NCBI GenBank assembly: GCA_946621635.1
Contig: CAMOOR010000036.1
Span: 1-21,251, forward strand
Direction: 5' to 3'
DNA: 21,251 nt
Origin: Colimorpha sp002372855
Lineage (GTDB): Bacteria > Bacteroidota > Bacteroidia > Bacteroidales > P3
Part shown: positions 1 through 6,206 of the stretch, piece by piece
Layout: every line of letters starts with the position of its first letter
How positions within the stretch are numbered: position 1 is the stretch's first letter
Notes under the pieces: model-generated
The model's database searches: none
The model's input: only the letters and a program-made list of their open reading frames with translations
Told to the model about the DNA's origin: nothing
Translations under genes and position numbers: made by a program

Positions 1-307
1 TGTTGCCGATGTCGCCGCGCTTGGCGTCGGCGATGGTGAAGACGGGCTTGCCGAGCTGGTGGAGGTAGTCCATGGTGAGTTTCAGCTGGCGCAGGCCGTC
101 GATGCCGAGGGCCTCGTAGAAGGCCAAGTTGGGCTTGTAGGCCACGCAGTGGTCGATGGTGGCGTCGATGATGGCGCGGTTGAAGAGGAAGATGCCGTCC
201 TGTGCGTCGCGCAGGTGGGCGGGCATCTTGGCGGGGTCGGTGTCGAGGCCCACGCAGAGGAACGATTTGCGTTCTCTTATCAGGCTGATGAGTTCTTGTC
301 TTGTCAT
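1..307 (-). CDS. pyrF: Orotidine 5'-phosphate decarboxylase, 5' part only
   Basis: Catalyses decarboxylation of OMP to UMP, the last step of de novo pyrimidine synthesis, in the cytosol. Only the first 102 codons are in the window; the 3' end runs off the left edge. The visible protein starts MTRQELISLIRERKSFLCVG, followed by LDTDP, AYKPNLAFYE and finally DAKRGDIGN, the active-site lysine segment of the family. The spacing of these motifs fits the longer bacterial type (about 270-280 residues). The ATG at 305-307 is the only start that keeps the conserved N-terminus. It lies downstream of the gldA-like gene on the same strand, separated by a 108-bp gap largely filled by a 9-bp tandem repeat, so co-transcription is possible but not shown. 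Identification is firm; only the gene end is unseen. Confidence 0.95.
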   Translation of the reverse strand, partial: MTRQELISLIRERKSFLCVGLDTDPAKMPAHLRDAQDGIFLFNRAIIDATIDHCVAYKPNLAFYEALGIDGLRQLKLTMDYLHQLGKPVFTIADAKRGDIGN

Positions 308-330
308 ATTGGTTTTTCTGTTTTTTTTTC

Positions 331-411
331 GGGTTTTCCGGATTTTCCGGGTTTTCCGGATTTTCCGGGTTTTCCGGGTTTTCCGGAACCTCCGGGTTTT
401 CCGGAATCTCC
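331..411. repeat. 9-bp tandem repeat between gldA-like gene and pyrF
   Basis: Nine contiguous 9-bp units on the plus strand, mostly GGGTTTTCC or GGATTTTCC, with two diverged units (GGAACCTCC, GGAATCTCC). They occupy most of the gap between the stop of the ATPase gene (416) and the pyrF start (307). A T-run precedes the array at 321-329. No coding potential is claimed: in the frame of the upstream gene it would give a basic Arg/Lys/Thr repeat after the stop codon. Units resemble those inside the amidase linker at 2086-2157. Confidence 0.9.
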
Positions 412-415
412 GGCC

Positions 416-1108
416 TTATTCCGTCAACTTGTGGAACTGCTCGGTGAGCTTCTTGGCGCTGAGGCCCTGCATGGGCTCGTCGGCGACGATGCGGCCGTGG
501 TTGATGACGATGGCGCGGGAGCACATGGCCTCCACCTCCTGCATGATGTGTGTGGAGAGGAGCACGGCTTTGTCCTTGCCGGCACGGCGTATGAGGGTGC
601 GGATGAATTCCAGCTGGTTGGGGTCGAGGCCGGTGGTGGGCTCGTCAAGGATGAGCACCTCGGGGTCGTGGATGAGGGCCTGGGCCAGGCCTACGCGCTG
701 GCGGTAGCCCTTGGAGAGCTGGCCAATCTTCTTGTGCGCCTCGGGGGTAAGGCCGGTGAGCTCAATCATCTCGTCGGCGCGCTCGTGGCGGTTCTTGATG
801 CCGCTGAGGCCCGCGGCGAAGCGCAGGTACTCGCGCACGTACATGTCGGGATAGAGGGGGTTGAGCTCGGGCAGGTAGCCTATGTGGCGGCGCACGGCGA
901 GGGCGTCGTCGTAGATGCTGTGGCCGCAGACGGTGAGCTCGCCCTCGGTGGGGGGAATGAAGCAGGTGATGATTTTCATCAGGGTGGACTTGCCGGCGCC
1001 GTTGGGGCCCAGCAGACCCACTATCTCGCCCTTGGCGACGCTGAAGGAGACATGGTCGAGGGCATGCTGCTCGCCGAAGGTCTTGGTGATGTCTTTTATT
1101 TCTATCAT
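416..1108 (-). CDS. gldA: GldA-like ABC transporter ATP-binding protein, apparently short
   Basis: A 230-residue ABC ATPase. Visible motifs are Walker A GPNGAGKS (34-41), GYLPELNPLY in the Q-loop region (77-86), signature LSKGYRQRVG (131-140), Walker B VLILDEP (151-157), D-loop TGLDPNQ, and the switch histidine in STHIMQEVEA (H187). YLPExNPLY together with LTGLTPEAHKKIGQLSKGYRQRVGL-type wording is characteristic of GldA, the ATPase of the Bacteroidota GldAFG exporter linked to gliding and surface-protein machinery. Family members I know are near 300 residues; this one stops soon after GRIVADEPMQ. No permease partners (gldF, gldG) are in the window. The start is the ATG at 1106-1108, which gives MIEIKDITKTFG, the normal N-terminus; the open frame continues upstream only because it crosses the amidase gene. 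The start lies 34 bp after the amidase stop, so an operon is likely. GldA rather than a generic efflux ATPase is a family-level inference. Confidence 0.82.
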   Translation of the reverse strand: MIEIKDITKTFGEQHALDHVSFSVAKGEIVGLLGPNGAGKSTLMKIITCFIPPTEGELTVCGHSIYDDALAVRRHIGYLPELNPLYPDMYVREYLRFAAGLSGIKNRHERADEMIELTGLTPEAHKKIGQLSKGYRQRVGLAQALIHDPEVLILDEPTTGLDPNQLEFIRTLIRRAGKDKAVLLSTHIMQEVEAMCSRAIVINHGRIVADEPMQGLSAKKLTEQFHKLTE

Positions 1109-1118
1109 ACTTTCTTTT

Positions 1119-1140
1119 GCCGGCGGGATGCCGGCGCTCC
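1119..1140. repeat. GC-rich inverted repeat filling the amidase-ATPase gap
   Basis: GCCGGC (1119-1124), loop GGGAT, GCCGGC (1130-1135), followed by GCTCC. It takes up most of the 34-bp gap between the amidase stop and the ATPase start. It could fold into a 6-bp GC stem in the transcript. It resembles short dispersed repeats of the GCCGGCGGGAnGCCGGC type that recur in many bacterial genomes; only one copy is seen here. No T-run follows, so it is not called a terminator. Confidence 0.6.
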
Positions 1141-1142
1141 TA

Positions 1143-2999
1143 TTAATCGATGTTGAACCGGCGGCCGTCCTTGATGCCGAAGATGAAGGCGTCCTTGAAG
1201 GGCGTGGTGGACTTGATGGTGGCCAGGCGCTTGCGGGCCTCGGCGAGGGAGGTGTAGTTGCCGCAGGAGTAGACGTAGAACCTGCCGTTCTGGCTATAGC
1301 GGAAATCTTTGATGCCGTGGAGGTCGGGGTCGCCGGCTTTGATAATGCGGCTGGCGGTGAAGATCTGTATGCGGTAGTGGGTGCCCTTGTCTTCGGGGGC
1401 GAGTTGCTTGGGTTTGGCGGGGGCGGCGGGTTTGGTTTCGGGGGTGGGTTTGGTTTCGGCGGCGGGTTTGGTTTCGGTGGGTTGGATGGGTTTAGTGGGC
1501 TGAGTGGGCTGAGTGGGTTGGATGGGTTTTGTTTCGGCGGGCTGGGTCTGCTGGGTGAGGCGGCGGCGGACGGCCCAGGCGTCCTTGAAGGGGGTGAGGC
1601 GCTGCACTTCCTTGCAGTAGTCGTTGGCCTCGGTGAAGGTGGCGAAACGGCCCACGCTGTAGCAGTAGAGCTGGCCGTTGCGGGTGGTCTGGACATTCGT
1701 GAGGCCCTTGAAGGCGGGATCGCCCTCGCGGAGTTCGTTGCTGGAGGTGAGGAACTGCACGGTGAAGAACTCGGTGGCACTGGCGGCACTGTTCTTGGGG
1801 GCCTGCAGGGTGGTGCTGGGGGCGGGGGTTGCGGCGGGAGACGCAGCACGCTGCGTCTCTACAGCGGGGGTCTTGGTGGGAGTCTCGGTAGGAGTCTCGG
1901 TGGGAGACGCAGCGCGCTGCGTCTCTACAGCGGGGGCGGCGGGGGCGGGTTTGGATTTGGTTTCGGGCTGAGGCTCGGAGGCTATCTGCATGCGGGGAGC
2001 CAGCTCGCGCGTGGGCACGGGACGCTCGGTGTCGGTGCTGAGAACGATGGTGGCCGTGTCGGTGGCGGGGGCTTTGGCGGGGGCCGGTTTTTCCGGGGAT
2101 TCCGGTTTCTCCGGAGATTCCGGAGATTCCGGAAGTTCCGGTTTTTCCGGAGCTGCCGTTTTTTCCTGTTTGGGGTTGGTGTAGCCGGGGAGGTCGATCT
2201 TGGGATTGGCAATCTTGTTGGTGCCTTCCTCGGTGGCTTTGAAGGTCATGAAGGCATTGAAGAGCGAGATGGCAATCTTGGCCTGGCCTTCGTCGCTGAT
2301 CATGAAGGCCTCCTCGGAGGGGTTGCTGATGAAGCCCACCTCGGTGAGCACCGAGGGGCAGGTGGTCTTGTAGAGCACGAAGAGCTCGGCCTGCTTCACA
2401 CCGCGGTTGATGGTCTTGAGGTTCTGCTTGTACTGGTTCTGGATGGCCTGGGCCAGGTTGAGGCTCTTGTCGATGAAAGAGTTCTGGAACATGGCCAGCA
2501 TGACGAAGCTTTCGGGAGCGTTGGGGTCGAAGCCCTTGTAGGCGTCGTTGCTCTTGTAGTCGGACTCCAGGAGGATGTCGGCGTTCTCCTTCTTGGCCAC
2601 CTCGAGGTTGGCACGGCTCTCGGAGAGACCCATCACGAAGGTCTCGACGCCCGAGGGGGCGGCAGTGGGGTGCGAGTTGGCGTGGATGGAGATGAAGAGG
2701 TCGGCTTTGTTGCGATTGGCGATATGGGCACGCTCGGCGAGGGAGATGTCGACGTCGGTGGTGCGGGTATAGATGACCTTCACGTCGGGGTAATTGTCGG
2801 CAATAAGCTTGCCGAACTTCTTGGCGATGGCCAGGGTGAGGTGCTTCTCCTGGGTGCGGCCGCCCTGGGCGCCGGGTTTGGCTCCGCCATGACCCGGATC
2901 GATGACCACAGTACGCACCTTATAAGTGTCTTTTTTTTGTGAAAAAGCAGGTGCCCAACAGAGGGCCAAAGCGACAAAAAGGGTTAATAAGCGTTTCAT
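1143..2999 (-). CDS. Secreted N-acetylmuramoyl-L-alanine amidase with two SPOR-like domains
   Basis: A zinc amidase (Amidase_3 / AmiC family) that cleaves the bond between MurNAc and the stem peptide; 618 residues. A signal peptide covers 1-20 (cleavage near AFS/Q). The catalytic domain spans about 28-255 with zinc ligands H37 in DPGHGG, E51 and H106 in ISIHANSH, and catalytic E220 in TEVGF. A low-complexity linker (about 265-405) holds PEK/PES tripeptides (285-305), two in-frame VETQRAASP insertions (358-366, 380-388) and TETP repeats. Two SPOR-like repeats follow (about 410-480 and 540-610), both ending TPFKDA; they are separated by a QPT/ETKP linker. SPOR domains bind denuded glycan at division sites. 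The ATG at 2997-2999 is chosen because it begins the signal peptide; longer starts would cross the promoter. Divergent from lptD. All catalytic residues are present, so the enzyme should be active in the periplasm. Confidence 0.93.
   Translation of the reverse strand: MKRLLTLFVALALCWAPAFSQKKDTYKVRTVVIDPGHGGAKPGAQGGRTQEKHLTLAIAKKFGKLIADNYPDVKVIYTRTTDVDISLAERAHIANRNKADLFISIHANSHPTAAPSGVETFVMGLSESRANLEVAKKENADILLESDYKSNDAYKGFDPNAPESFVMLAMFQNSFIDKSLNLAQAIQNQYKQNLKTINRGVKQAELFVLYKTTCPSVLTEVGFISNPSEEAFMISDEGQAKIAISLFNAFMTFKATEEGTNKIANPKIDLPGYTNPKQEKTAAPEKPELPESPESPEKPESPEKPAPAKAPATDTATIVLSTDTERPVPTRELAPRMQIASEPQPETKSKPAPAAPAVETQRAASPTETPTETPTKTPAVETQRAASPAATPAPSTTLQAPKNSAASATEFFTVQFLTSSNELREGDPAFKGLTNVQTTRNGQLYCYSVGRFATFTEANDYCKEVQRLTPFKDAWAVRRRLTQQTQPAETKPIQPTQPTQPTKPIQPTETKPAAETKPTPETKPAAPAKPKQLAPEDKGTHYRIQIFTASRIIKAGDPDLHGIKDFRYSQNGRFYVYSCGNYTSLAEARKRLATIKSTTPFKDAFIFGIKDGRRFNID
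1835..1936. repeat. Two in-frame copies of a palindromic element within the amidase linker
   Basis: Copy A has arms GAGACGCAGC (1838-1847) and GCTGCGTCTC (1850-1859) around AC. Copy B (1904-1925) is a perfect 22-bp palindrome with the same arms. Each is flanked on the plus strand by GGG and by TACAGCGGGGG, and the two copies lie 66 bp apart. On the coding strand each encodes VETQRAASP. The 29 bp at 1835-1863 are identical, in reverse complement, to 21163-21191 upstream of the giant gene. Confidence 0.92.
2086..2157. repeat. 9-bp coding repeat in the amidase linker
   Basis: Eight consecutive 9-bp units on the plus strand, for example GGTTTTTCC, GGAGATTCC (twice) and GGAAGTTCC. On the coding strand they give the tripeptides PEK, PEL and PES (linker residues about 285-305). 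The motif and period match the intergenic array at 331-411. Confidence 0.85.
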
Positions 3000-3023
3000 T
3001 TTCAGTTCAATAATTTTCTGTTT

Positions 3024-3052
3024 TTTGATTTGGATAAATAATCTTATCTTTG
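3024..3052 (+). promoter_or_regulatory. Predicted lptD promoter
   Basis: The -7 box TATCTTTG (3045-3052) matches the Bacteroidota consensus TAnnTTTG exactly. A TTTG at 3024-3027 lies 17 bp upstream as a -33 candidate. Initiation near 3059 would give a leader of about 57 nt before the TTG start at 3116. Confidence 0.65.
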
Positions 3053-3073
3053 CAAATCGAAAATGCAAAGATA
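3045..3073. promoter_or_regulatory. Inverted repeat formed by two opposed -7 boxes
   Basis: TATCTTTGCA (3045-3054) and TGCAAAGATA (3064-3073) are exact reverse complements separated by 9 bp. Each arm contains a TAnnTTTG box, one serving lptD and the other the amidase. The dyad could also be an operator, since a dimeric regulator bound here would cover both start sites. Confidence 0.7.
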
Positions 3074-3096
3074 CGAAGATATTTTGAATGTTCAAA
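3066..3096 (-). promoter_or_regulatory. Predicted amidase operon promoter
   Basis: On the minus strand, TATCTTTG (3066-3073) is preceded by TTTG (3093-3096) at a spacing of 19 bp, a good fit to the Bacteroidota -7/-33 pair. Initiation near 3059 would give a leader of about 60 nt before the ATG at 2999. The box overlaps the footprint of the opposing lptD promoter. Confidence 0.7.
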
Positions 3097-3115
3097 ATAA
3101 TGTTTTAAAAGAGGC

Positions 3116-5689
3116 TTGAAAGAGGCAAAAAACATAGCAAAAAAGGTGGTTCTGGCAGCGCTGGCGTTGCTGGCGGCAACCGGCATGCCCGAGGCGTCGG
3201 CACAGCAGGACATCGACACGCTGATGCGGGTGTCGAGGAACGCCGTGGACAAGGTCATCAAGTACAAGGCCAAAGACTCTGTGGCCATGGACCTTACGAC
3301 ACGGCGCGCCTACCTGTACAGCGACGGCACCATCGACTACGACAGCATGCTGCTCATGGCCGACCGCGTGGAGGTGGACTTCGACCGCCACACCCTCCAT
3401 GCCCACGGCACCGCCGACACGGCGGGCAACGTGGTGGGGCGCCCCTTTTTCAAGCAGGACGGCACCGACTACCACGCCGACACCATCACCTTCAACTACG
3501 ACACCAAGAAGGGCATCATCCAGGGCGTCATCACCCAGGAGGGCGACGGTTTCCTGCACGGCCAGAAGGTGAAGAAGATAAACGACTCGGTGATGTACCT
3601 CAGCGGCGGCAGCTACACCACCTGCAACTACGCCCACCCCCACTTTGCGCTGAACTTCACCAAGAGCAAGCTCATAGCCGGCGACAAGATAGTGACCGGC
3701 CCGGCCTGGCTGAGCATCGAGGACGTGCCCACGCCTGTGGCGCTGCCCTTCGCCTTCTTCCCCATCACCCACTCGCGCACCTCGGGCGTGCTCATACCCT
3801 CCTACGGATGGCAGAACTACCGCGGATACTACCTGCGCGACGGCGGCTACTACTTCGCCCTGGGCGACAACTGGGACCTCGCGCTGCTGGGCGATATCTA
3901 CACCAACCTCAGCTGGGCCCTGGAGGCCAAGAGCAACTACTACAAGCGCTATAAATACAAAGGAGCCTTCGACGCCCGCTACGGCATCACCTACGAGGGC
4001 ATACGCGGCGACAGCAACTCCTTCAGCGAGTACACGGACTTCAAGATCACCTGGACCCACGACCAGGACTCGAAAGCCAACCCCTACAGCCGCTTCTCGG
4101 CCAACGTCAACCTGCAGAGCCGCAACTACAACAAGAACACCTCCAACCGCAACGACTACTTCAACTCCACCACCACGTCGTCCATCAGCTATACCACCAA
4201 GCTGGGCTCCTACCTCAACCTGGCCCTTTCGGCCCGCGAGAGCTACAACGTGCAGACCGGCGTGATGAACATCAAGCTGCCCAGCATCTCACTCTCGTCC
4301 ATCACCATCTACCCCCTGCGGCGCGCCAACCCCGTGGGCGGCTACCGCTGGTGGGAGAACATCTCGCTGAGCTATGTGATGAACGCCGAGAACAACATCA
4401 CCGCCGCCGACAGCCAGCTCTTCAGCCGCCAGACCCTCGACGCCATGCAGTACGGCATACAGCACAGCATTCCCCTGTCGAGCAGCCTGAAGGTGCTGAA
4501 GTTCTTCAACTGGACCAACTCGCTGACCTACAACGAGCGCTGGCACTGGAGCACCATCGACAAGAGCTACGACAACGCCACCGGCACGGTGACCACGGAC
4601 ACCCTCTTCGGCTTCCGCGCCAACCGCGACTTCAACTTCAGCTCCTCGCTCACCACACGCATCTACGGCATGTTCCAGTACAAATACGGCCCGCTGAAAG
4701 CCCTGCGCCACGTCATCAACCCCTCGGTGTCGTTCAGCTACCACCCCGACTTCGGGGCCGAGCGCTTCGGCTGGTGGAAACAATACACCGACACCTCGGG
4801 CTACGTGCACCGCTACTCCATCTTCCAGAACAGTCTCTACGGCGGCCCGCCCGACGGCCAGAGCGGCAGCCTGCGCGTCTCCATAGGCAACAACCTCGAG
4901 GCCAAATGGCAGAACCCCTTCGACACCACCGCCGAGGTGAAGAAGATACCCCTCATCGAGAACCTGACGCTCTCCATGAGCTACGACTTCGCCAAGGACT
5001 CGCTCAACCTCTCCCCCCTCTCGGTCAGCGGCCGCACCACCCTCTTCCGCACCCTGGTGCTGAACTACAGCGGCTCCTTCAGCCCCTACGTCATCGACAG
5101 TGCCGGACGCCTGCACAACGAGTTCCTCTGGGAGAAGGAGCGTCGCCTCTTCCGCGCCGACAACTCCACCTGGAGCGCACAGCTCTCCTTCAGCCTGAAC
5201 AACAACACCTTCAAGCGTGAAGGCTCCTCCTCCCCCACCCCCAACCAGGGCCACCCCACGGCGGCCATCCTGCAGACCCCCTACAACTACAACCCCGTGC
5301 TGATGACGGGCGGATACGTGGACTTCTCGGTGCCGTGGAACCTCAGCATCAGCTACACCTTCAGCTACGTCAACACCTTCGTGGCCAGCCTGATGGACAT
5401 GCAGAGCCAGACCATACAGAGCATCAACCTCTCGGGCAACGTGAGCCTGACCAAGAACTGGCGCATCGCCATGACCACGGGCTACGACTTCGTCAACAAA
5501 GGCATGTCCTACACCACCGTGGACATCTACCGCGACCTGCACTGCTGGGAGATGCGCTTCAGCTGGGTGCCCTTCGGCTACTACCAGAGCTGGTTCTTCC
5601 AGATCAACATCAAGGCCGACGCCCTGCACGACGTGAAGTACGAGAAGCGCCAGAGCTACCAGGAGAACAACGGATACTATTCGTATTAA
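3116..5689 (+). CDS. lptD: LPS assembly outer-membrane protein LptD
   Basis: Translocates lipopolysaccharide to the outer leaflet as the outer-membrane end of the Lpt machinery; 857 residues, normal for Bacteroidota LptD. A signal peptide covers 1-29 or so (hydrophobic VVLAALALLAA, cleavage near ASA/QQ). An LptA-like OstA domain (about 50-200) contains ADRVEVDFDRHTLHAHG. The family signature follows: SGGSYTTCNYAHPHF (about 162-176) and IEDVPTPVALPFAFFP (about 201-216). The rest is a long alternating aromatic/polar beta-barrel ending in aromatic residues (GYYSY). The start is TTG at 3116: the frame has a stop at 3098-3100, and the next ATG (3184) falls after the signal-peptide core. GAGG at 3111-3114 is too close to be a good ribosome site. 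Followed 11 bp later by merR, probably co-transcribed. Confidence 0.92.
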   Translation: MKEAKNIAKKVVLAALALLAATGMPEASAQQDIDTLMRVSRNAVDKVIKYKAKDSVAMDLTTRRAYLYSDGTIDYDSMLLMADRVEVDFDRHTLHAHGTADTAGNVVGRPFFKQDGTDYHADTITFNYDTKKGIIQGVITQEGDGFLHGQKVKKINDSVMYLSGGSYTTCNYAHPHFALNFTKSKLIAGDKIVTGPAWLSIEDVPTPVALPFAFFPITHSRTSGVLIPSYGWQNYRGYYLRDGGYYFALGDNWDLALLGDIYTNLSWALEAKSNYYKRYKYKGAFDARYGITYEGIRGDSNSFSEYTDFKITWTHDQDSKANPYSRFSANVNLQSRNYNKNTSNRNDYFNSTTTSSISYTTKLGSYLNLALSARESYNVQTGVMNIKLPSISLSSITIYPLRRANPVGGYRWWENISLSYVMNAENNITAADSQLFSRQTLDAMQYGIQHSIPLSSSLKVLKFFNWTNSLTYNERWHWSTIDKSYDNATGTVTTDTLFGFRANRDFNFSSSLTTRIYGMFQYKYGPLKALRHVINPSVSFSYHPDFGAERFGWWKQYTDTSGYVHRYSIFQNSLYGGPPDGQSGSLRVSIGNNLEAKWQNPFDTTAEVKKIPLIENLTLSMSYDFAKDSLNLSPLSVSGRTTLFRTLVLNYSGSFSPYVIDSAGRLHNEFLWEKERRLFRADNSTWSAQLSFSLNNNTFKREGSSSPTPNQGHPTAAILQTPYNYNPVLMTGGYVDFSVPWNLSISYTFSYVNTFVASLMDMQSQTIQSINLSGNVSLTKNWRIAMTTGYDFVNKGMSYTTVDIYRDLHCWEMRFSWVPFGYYQSWFFQINIKADALHDVKYEKRQSYQENNGYYSY

Positions 5690-5700
5690 ATACAAGAAAT

Positions 5701-6018
5701 ATGGAAACCAACAAGCTCTACCATTCCATCGGCGAGGTTGCCGAGATGCTGGGCGAAGCACCGTCGGTGCTGCGCTTCTGGGAGACGGAGTTCGACTGCA
5801 TACGCCCGGTGAAGAACCGTCGCGGCAGCCGCAGCTACACCGAGCACGACATCGAGCTGCTGCGCCGCATCAAATACCTCACCCGCGACTGCGGCTACAC
5901 CCTCGAGGGTGCCCGCGAACAGATGCGCCAGCGCCCCCTGGAAGACCCCAAAATGGAGCTCGTCAAGCAGCTCCAGGAGGTCCGCAGTTTCCTCGTGGAC
6001 CTAAAAGAAACCCTCTAA
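5701..6018 (+). CDS. MerR-family transcriptional regulator, single-domain
   Basis: A 105-residue protein beginning METNKLYHSIGEVAEMLGEA. The winged helix-turn-helix of MerR covers about 7-75: GEVAEMLG is the first helix-turn-helix segment, SVLRFWETEF the recognition helix and start of the wing, RGSRSYTEHDIELLRRIKYL the wing and following helices. GYTLEGAREQM matches the usual MerR continuation. A short C-terminal helix (about 83-105) could dimerise. There is no metal- or drug-binding domain, so it is a minimal DNA-binding form; its ligand and targets are unknown. It starts 11 bp after the lptD stop, which suggests it shares the lptD transcript. It could regulate the dyad at the lptD/amidase promoters, but that is conjecture. 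Confidence 0.88.
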   Translation: METNKLYHSIGEVAEMLGEAPSVLRFWETEFDCIRPVKNRRGSRSYTEHDIELLRRIKYLTRDCGYTLEGAREQMRQRPLEDPKMELVKQLQEVRSFLVDLKETL

Positions 6019-6045
6019 GACTGCAACACGCACTGCCTTAGAGGG
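6011..6045 (+). terminator. Hairpin overlapping the merR stop, possible terminator
   Basis: CCCTCTAAG (6011-6019) pairs perfectly with CTTAGAGGG (6037-6045) across a 17-nt loop; the left arm contains the merR stop codon. The bases after the stem (ATAATCTACTT) are A/T-rich but lack a real T-run, so termination is plausible rather than certain. Confidence 0.45.
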
Positions 6046-6053
6046 ATAATCTA

Positions 6054-6196
6054 CTTACCAAAGCCTTATCAAGTCCTTACCATCTCCTTACCAACTCCTA
6101 CCAAAGTGGGAGTTGGTAGGGTGTTGGTGGGTGTATCGTTGGTGTATCGTTAGAGTAAGGTGGGAGTATAGGGAGAGTATAGGGAGAGTATAGTTG
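6054..6196. repeat. Thirteen-unit 11-bp periodic array in the convergent gap
   Basis: The 143 bp divide exactly into thirteen 11-bp units. The first units are C/T-type (CTTACCAAAGC, CTTATCAAGTC, CTTACCATCTC, CTTACCAACTC). From 6109 on they are G/T-type (GGAGTTGGTAG, GGTGTTGGTGG, GTGTATCGTTG, GTGTATCGTTA, GAGTAAGGTGG, GAGTATAGGGA twice, GAGTATAGTTG). The two groups are roughly reverse complements; at the switch TACCAACTCC (6089-6098) pairs with GGAGTTGGTA (6109-6118) over a 10-nt loop. It lies between convergent genes and could act as a bidirectional transcription stop. Confidence 0.8.
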
Positions 6197-6206
6197 TGTC
6201 ACGGCG

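Noticed and set aside
416..1849. A 477-residue N-terminally extended ATPase frame
   Set aside because: The extension is a Pro/Ser-rich out-of-frame reading of the amidase 3' region; the true ATPase N-terminus is at 1108.
915..2942. A plus-strand open frame of 675 codons across the amidase gene
   Set aside because: Low-complexity Gly/Leu/Phe translation antisense to a gene with all catalytic amidase residues.
3000..3095. A 32-residue upstream extension of the amidase
   Set aside because: It would read across the predicted promoter and bury the signal peptide.
4289..5761. A minus-strand open frame of 490 codons opposite lptD
   Set aside because: GC-driven shadow frame with no recognisable motif; LptD signatures are clear on the plus strand.
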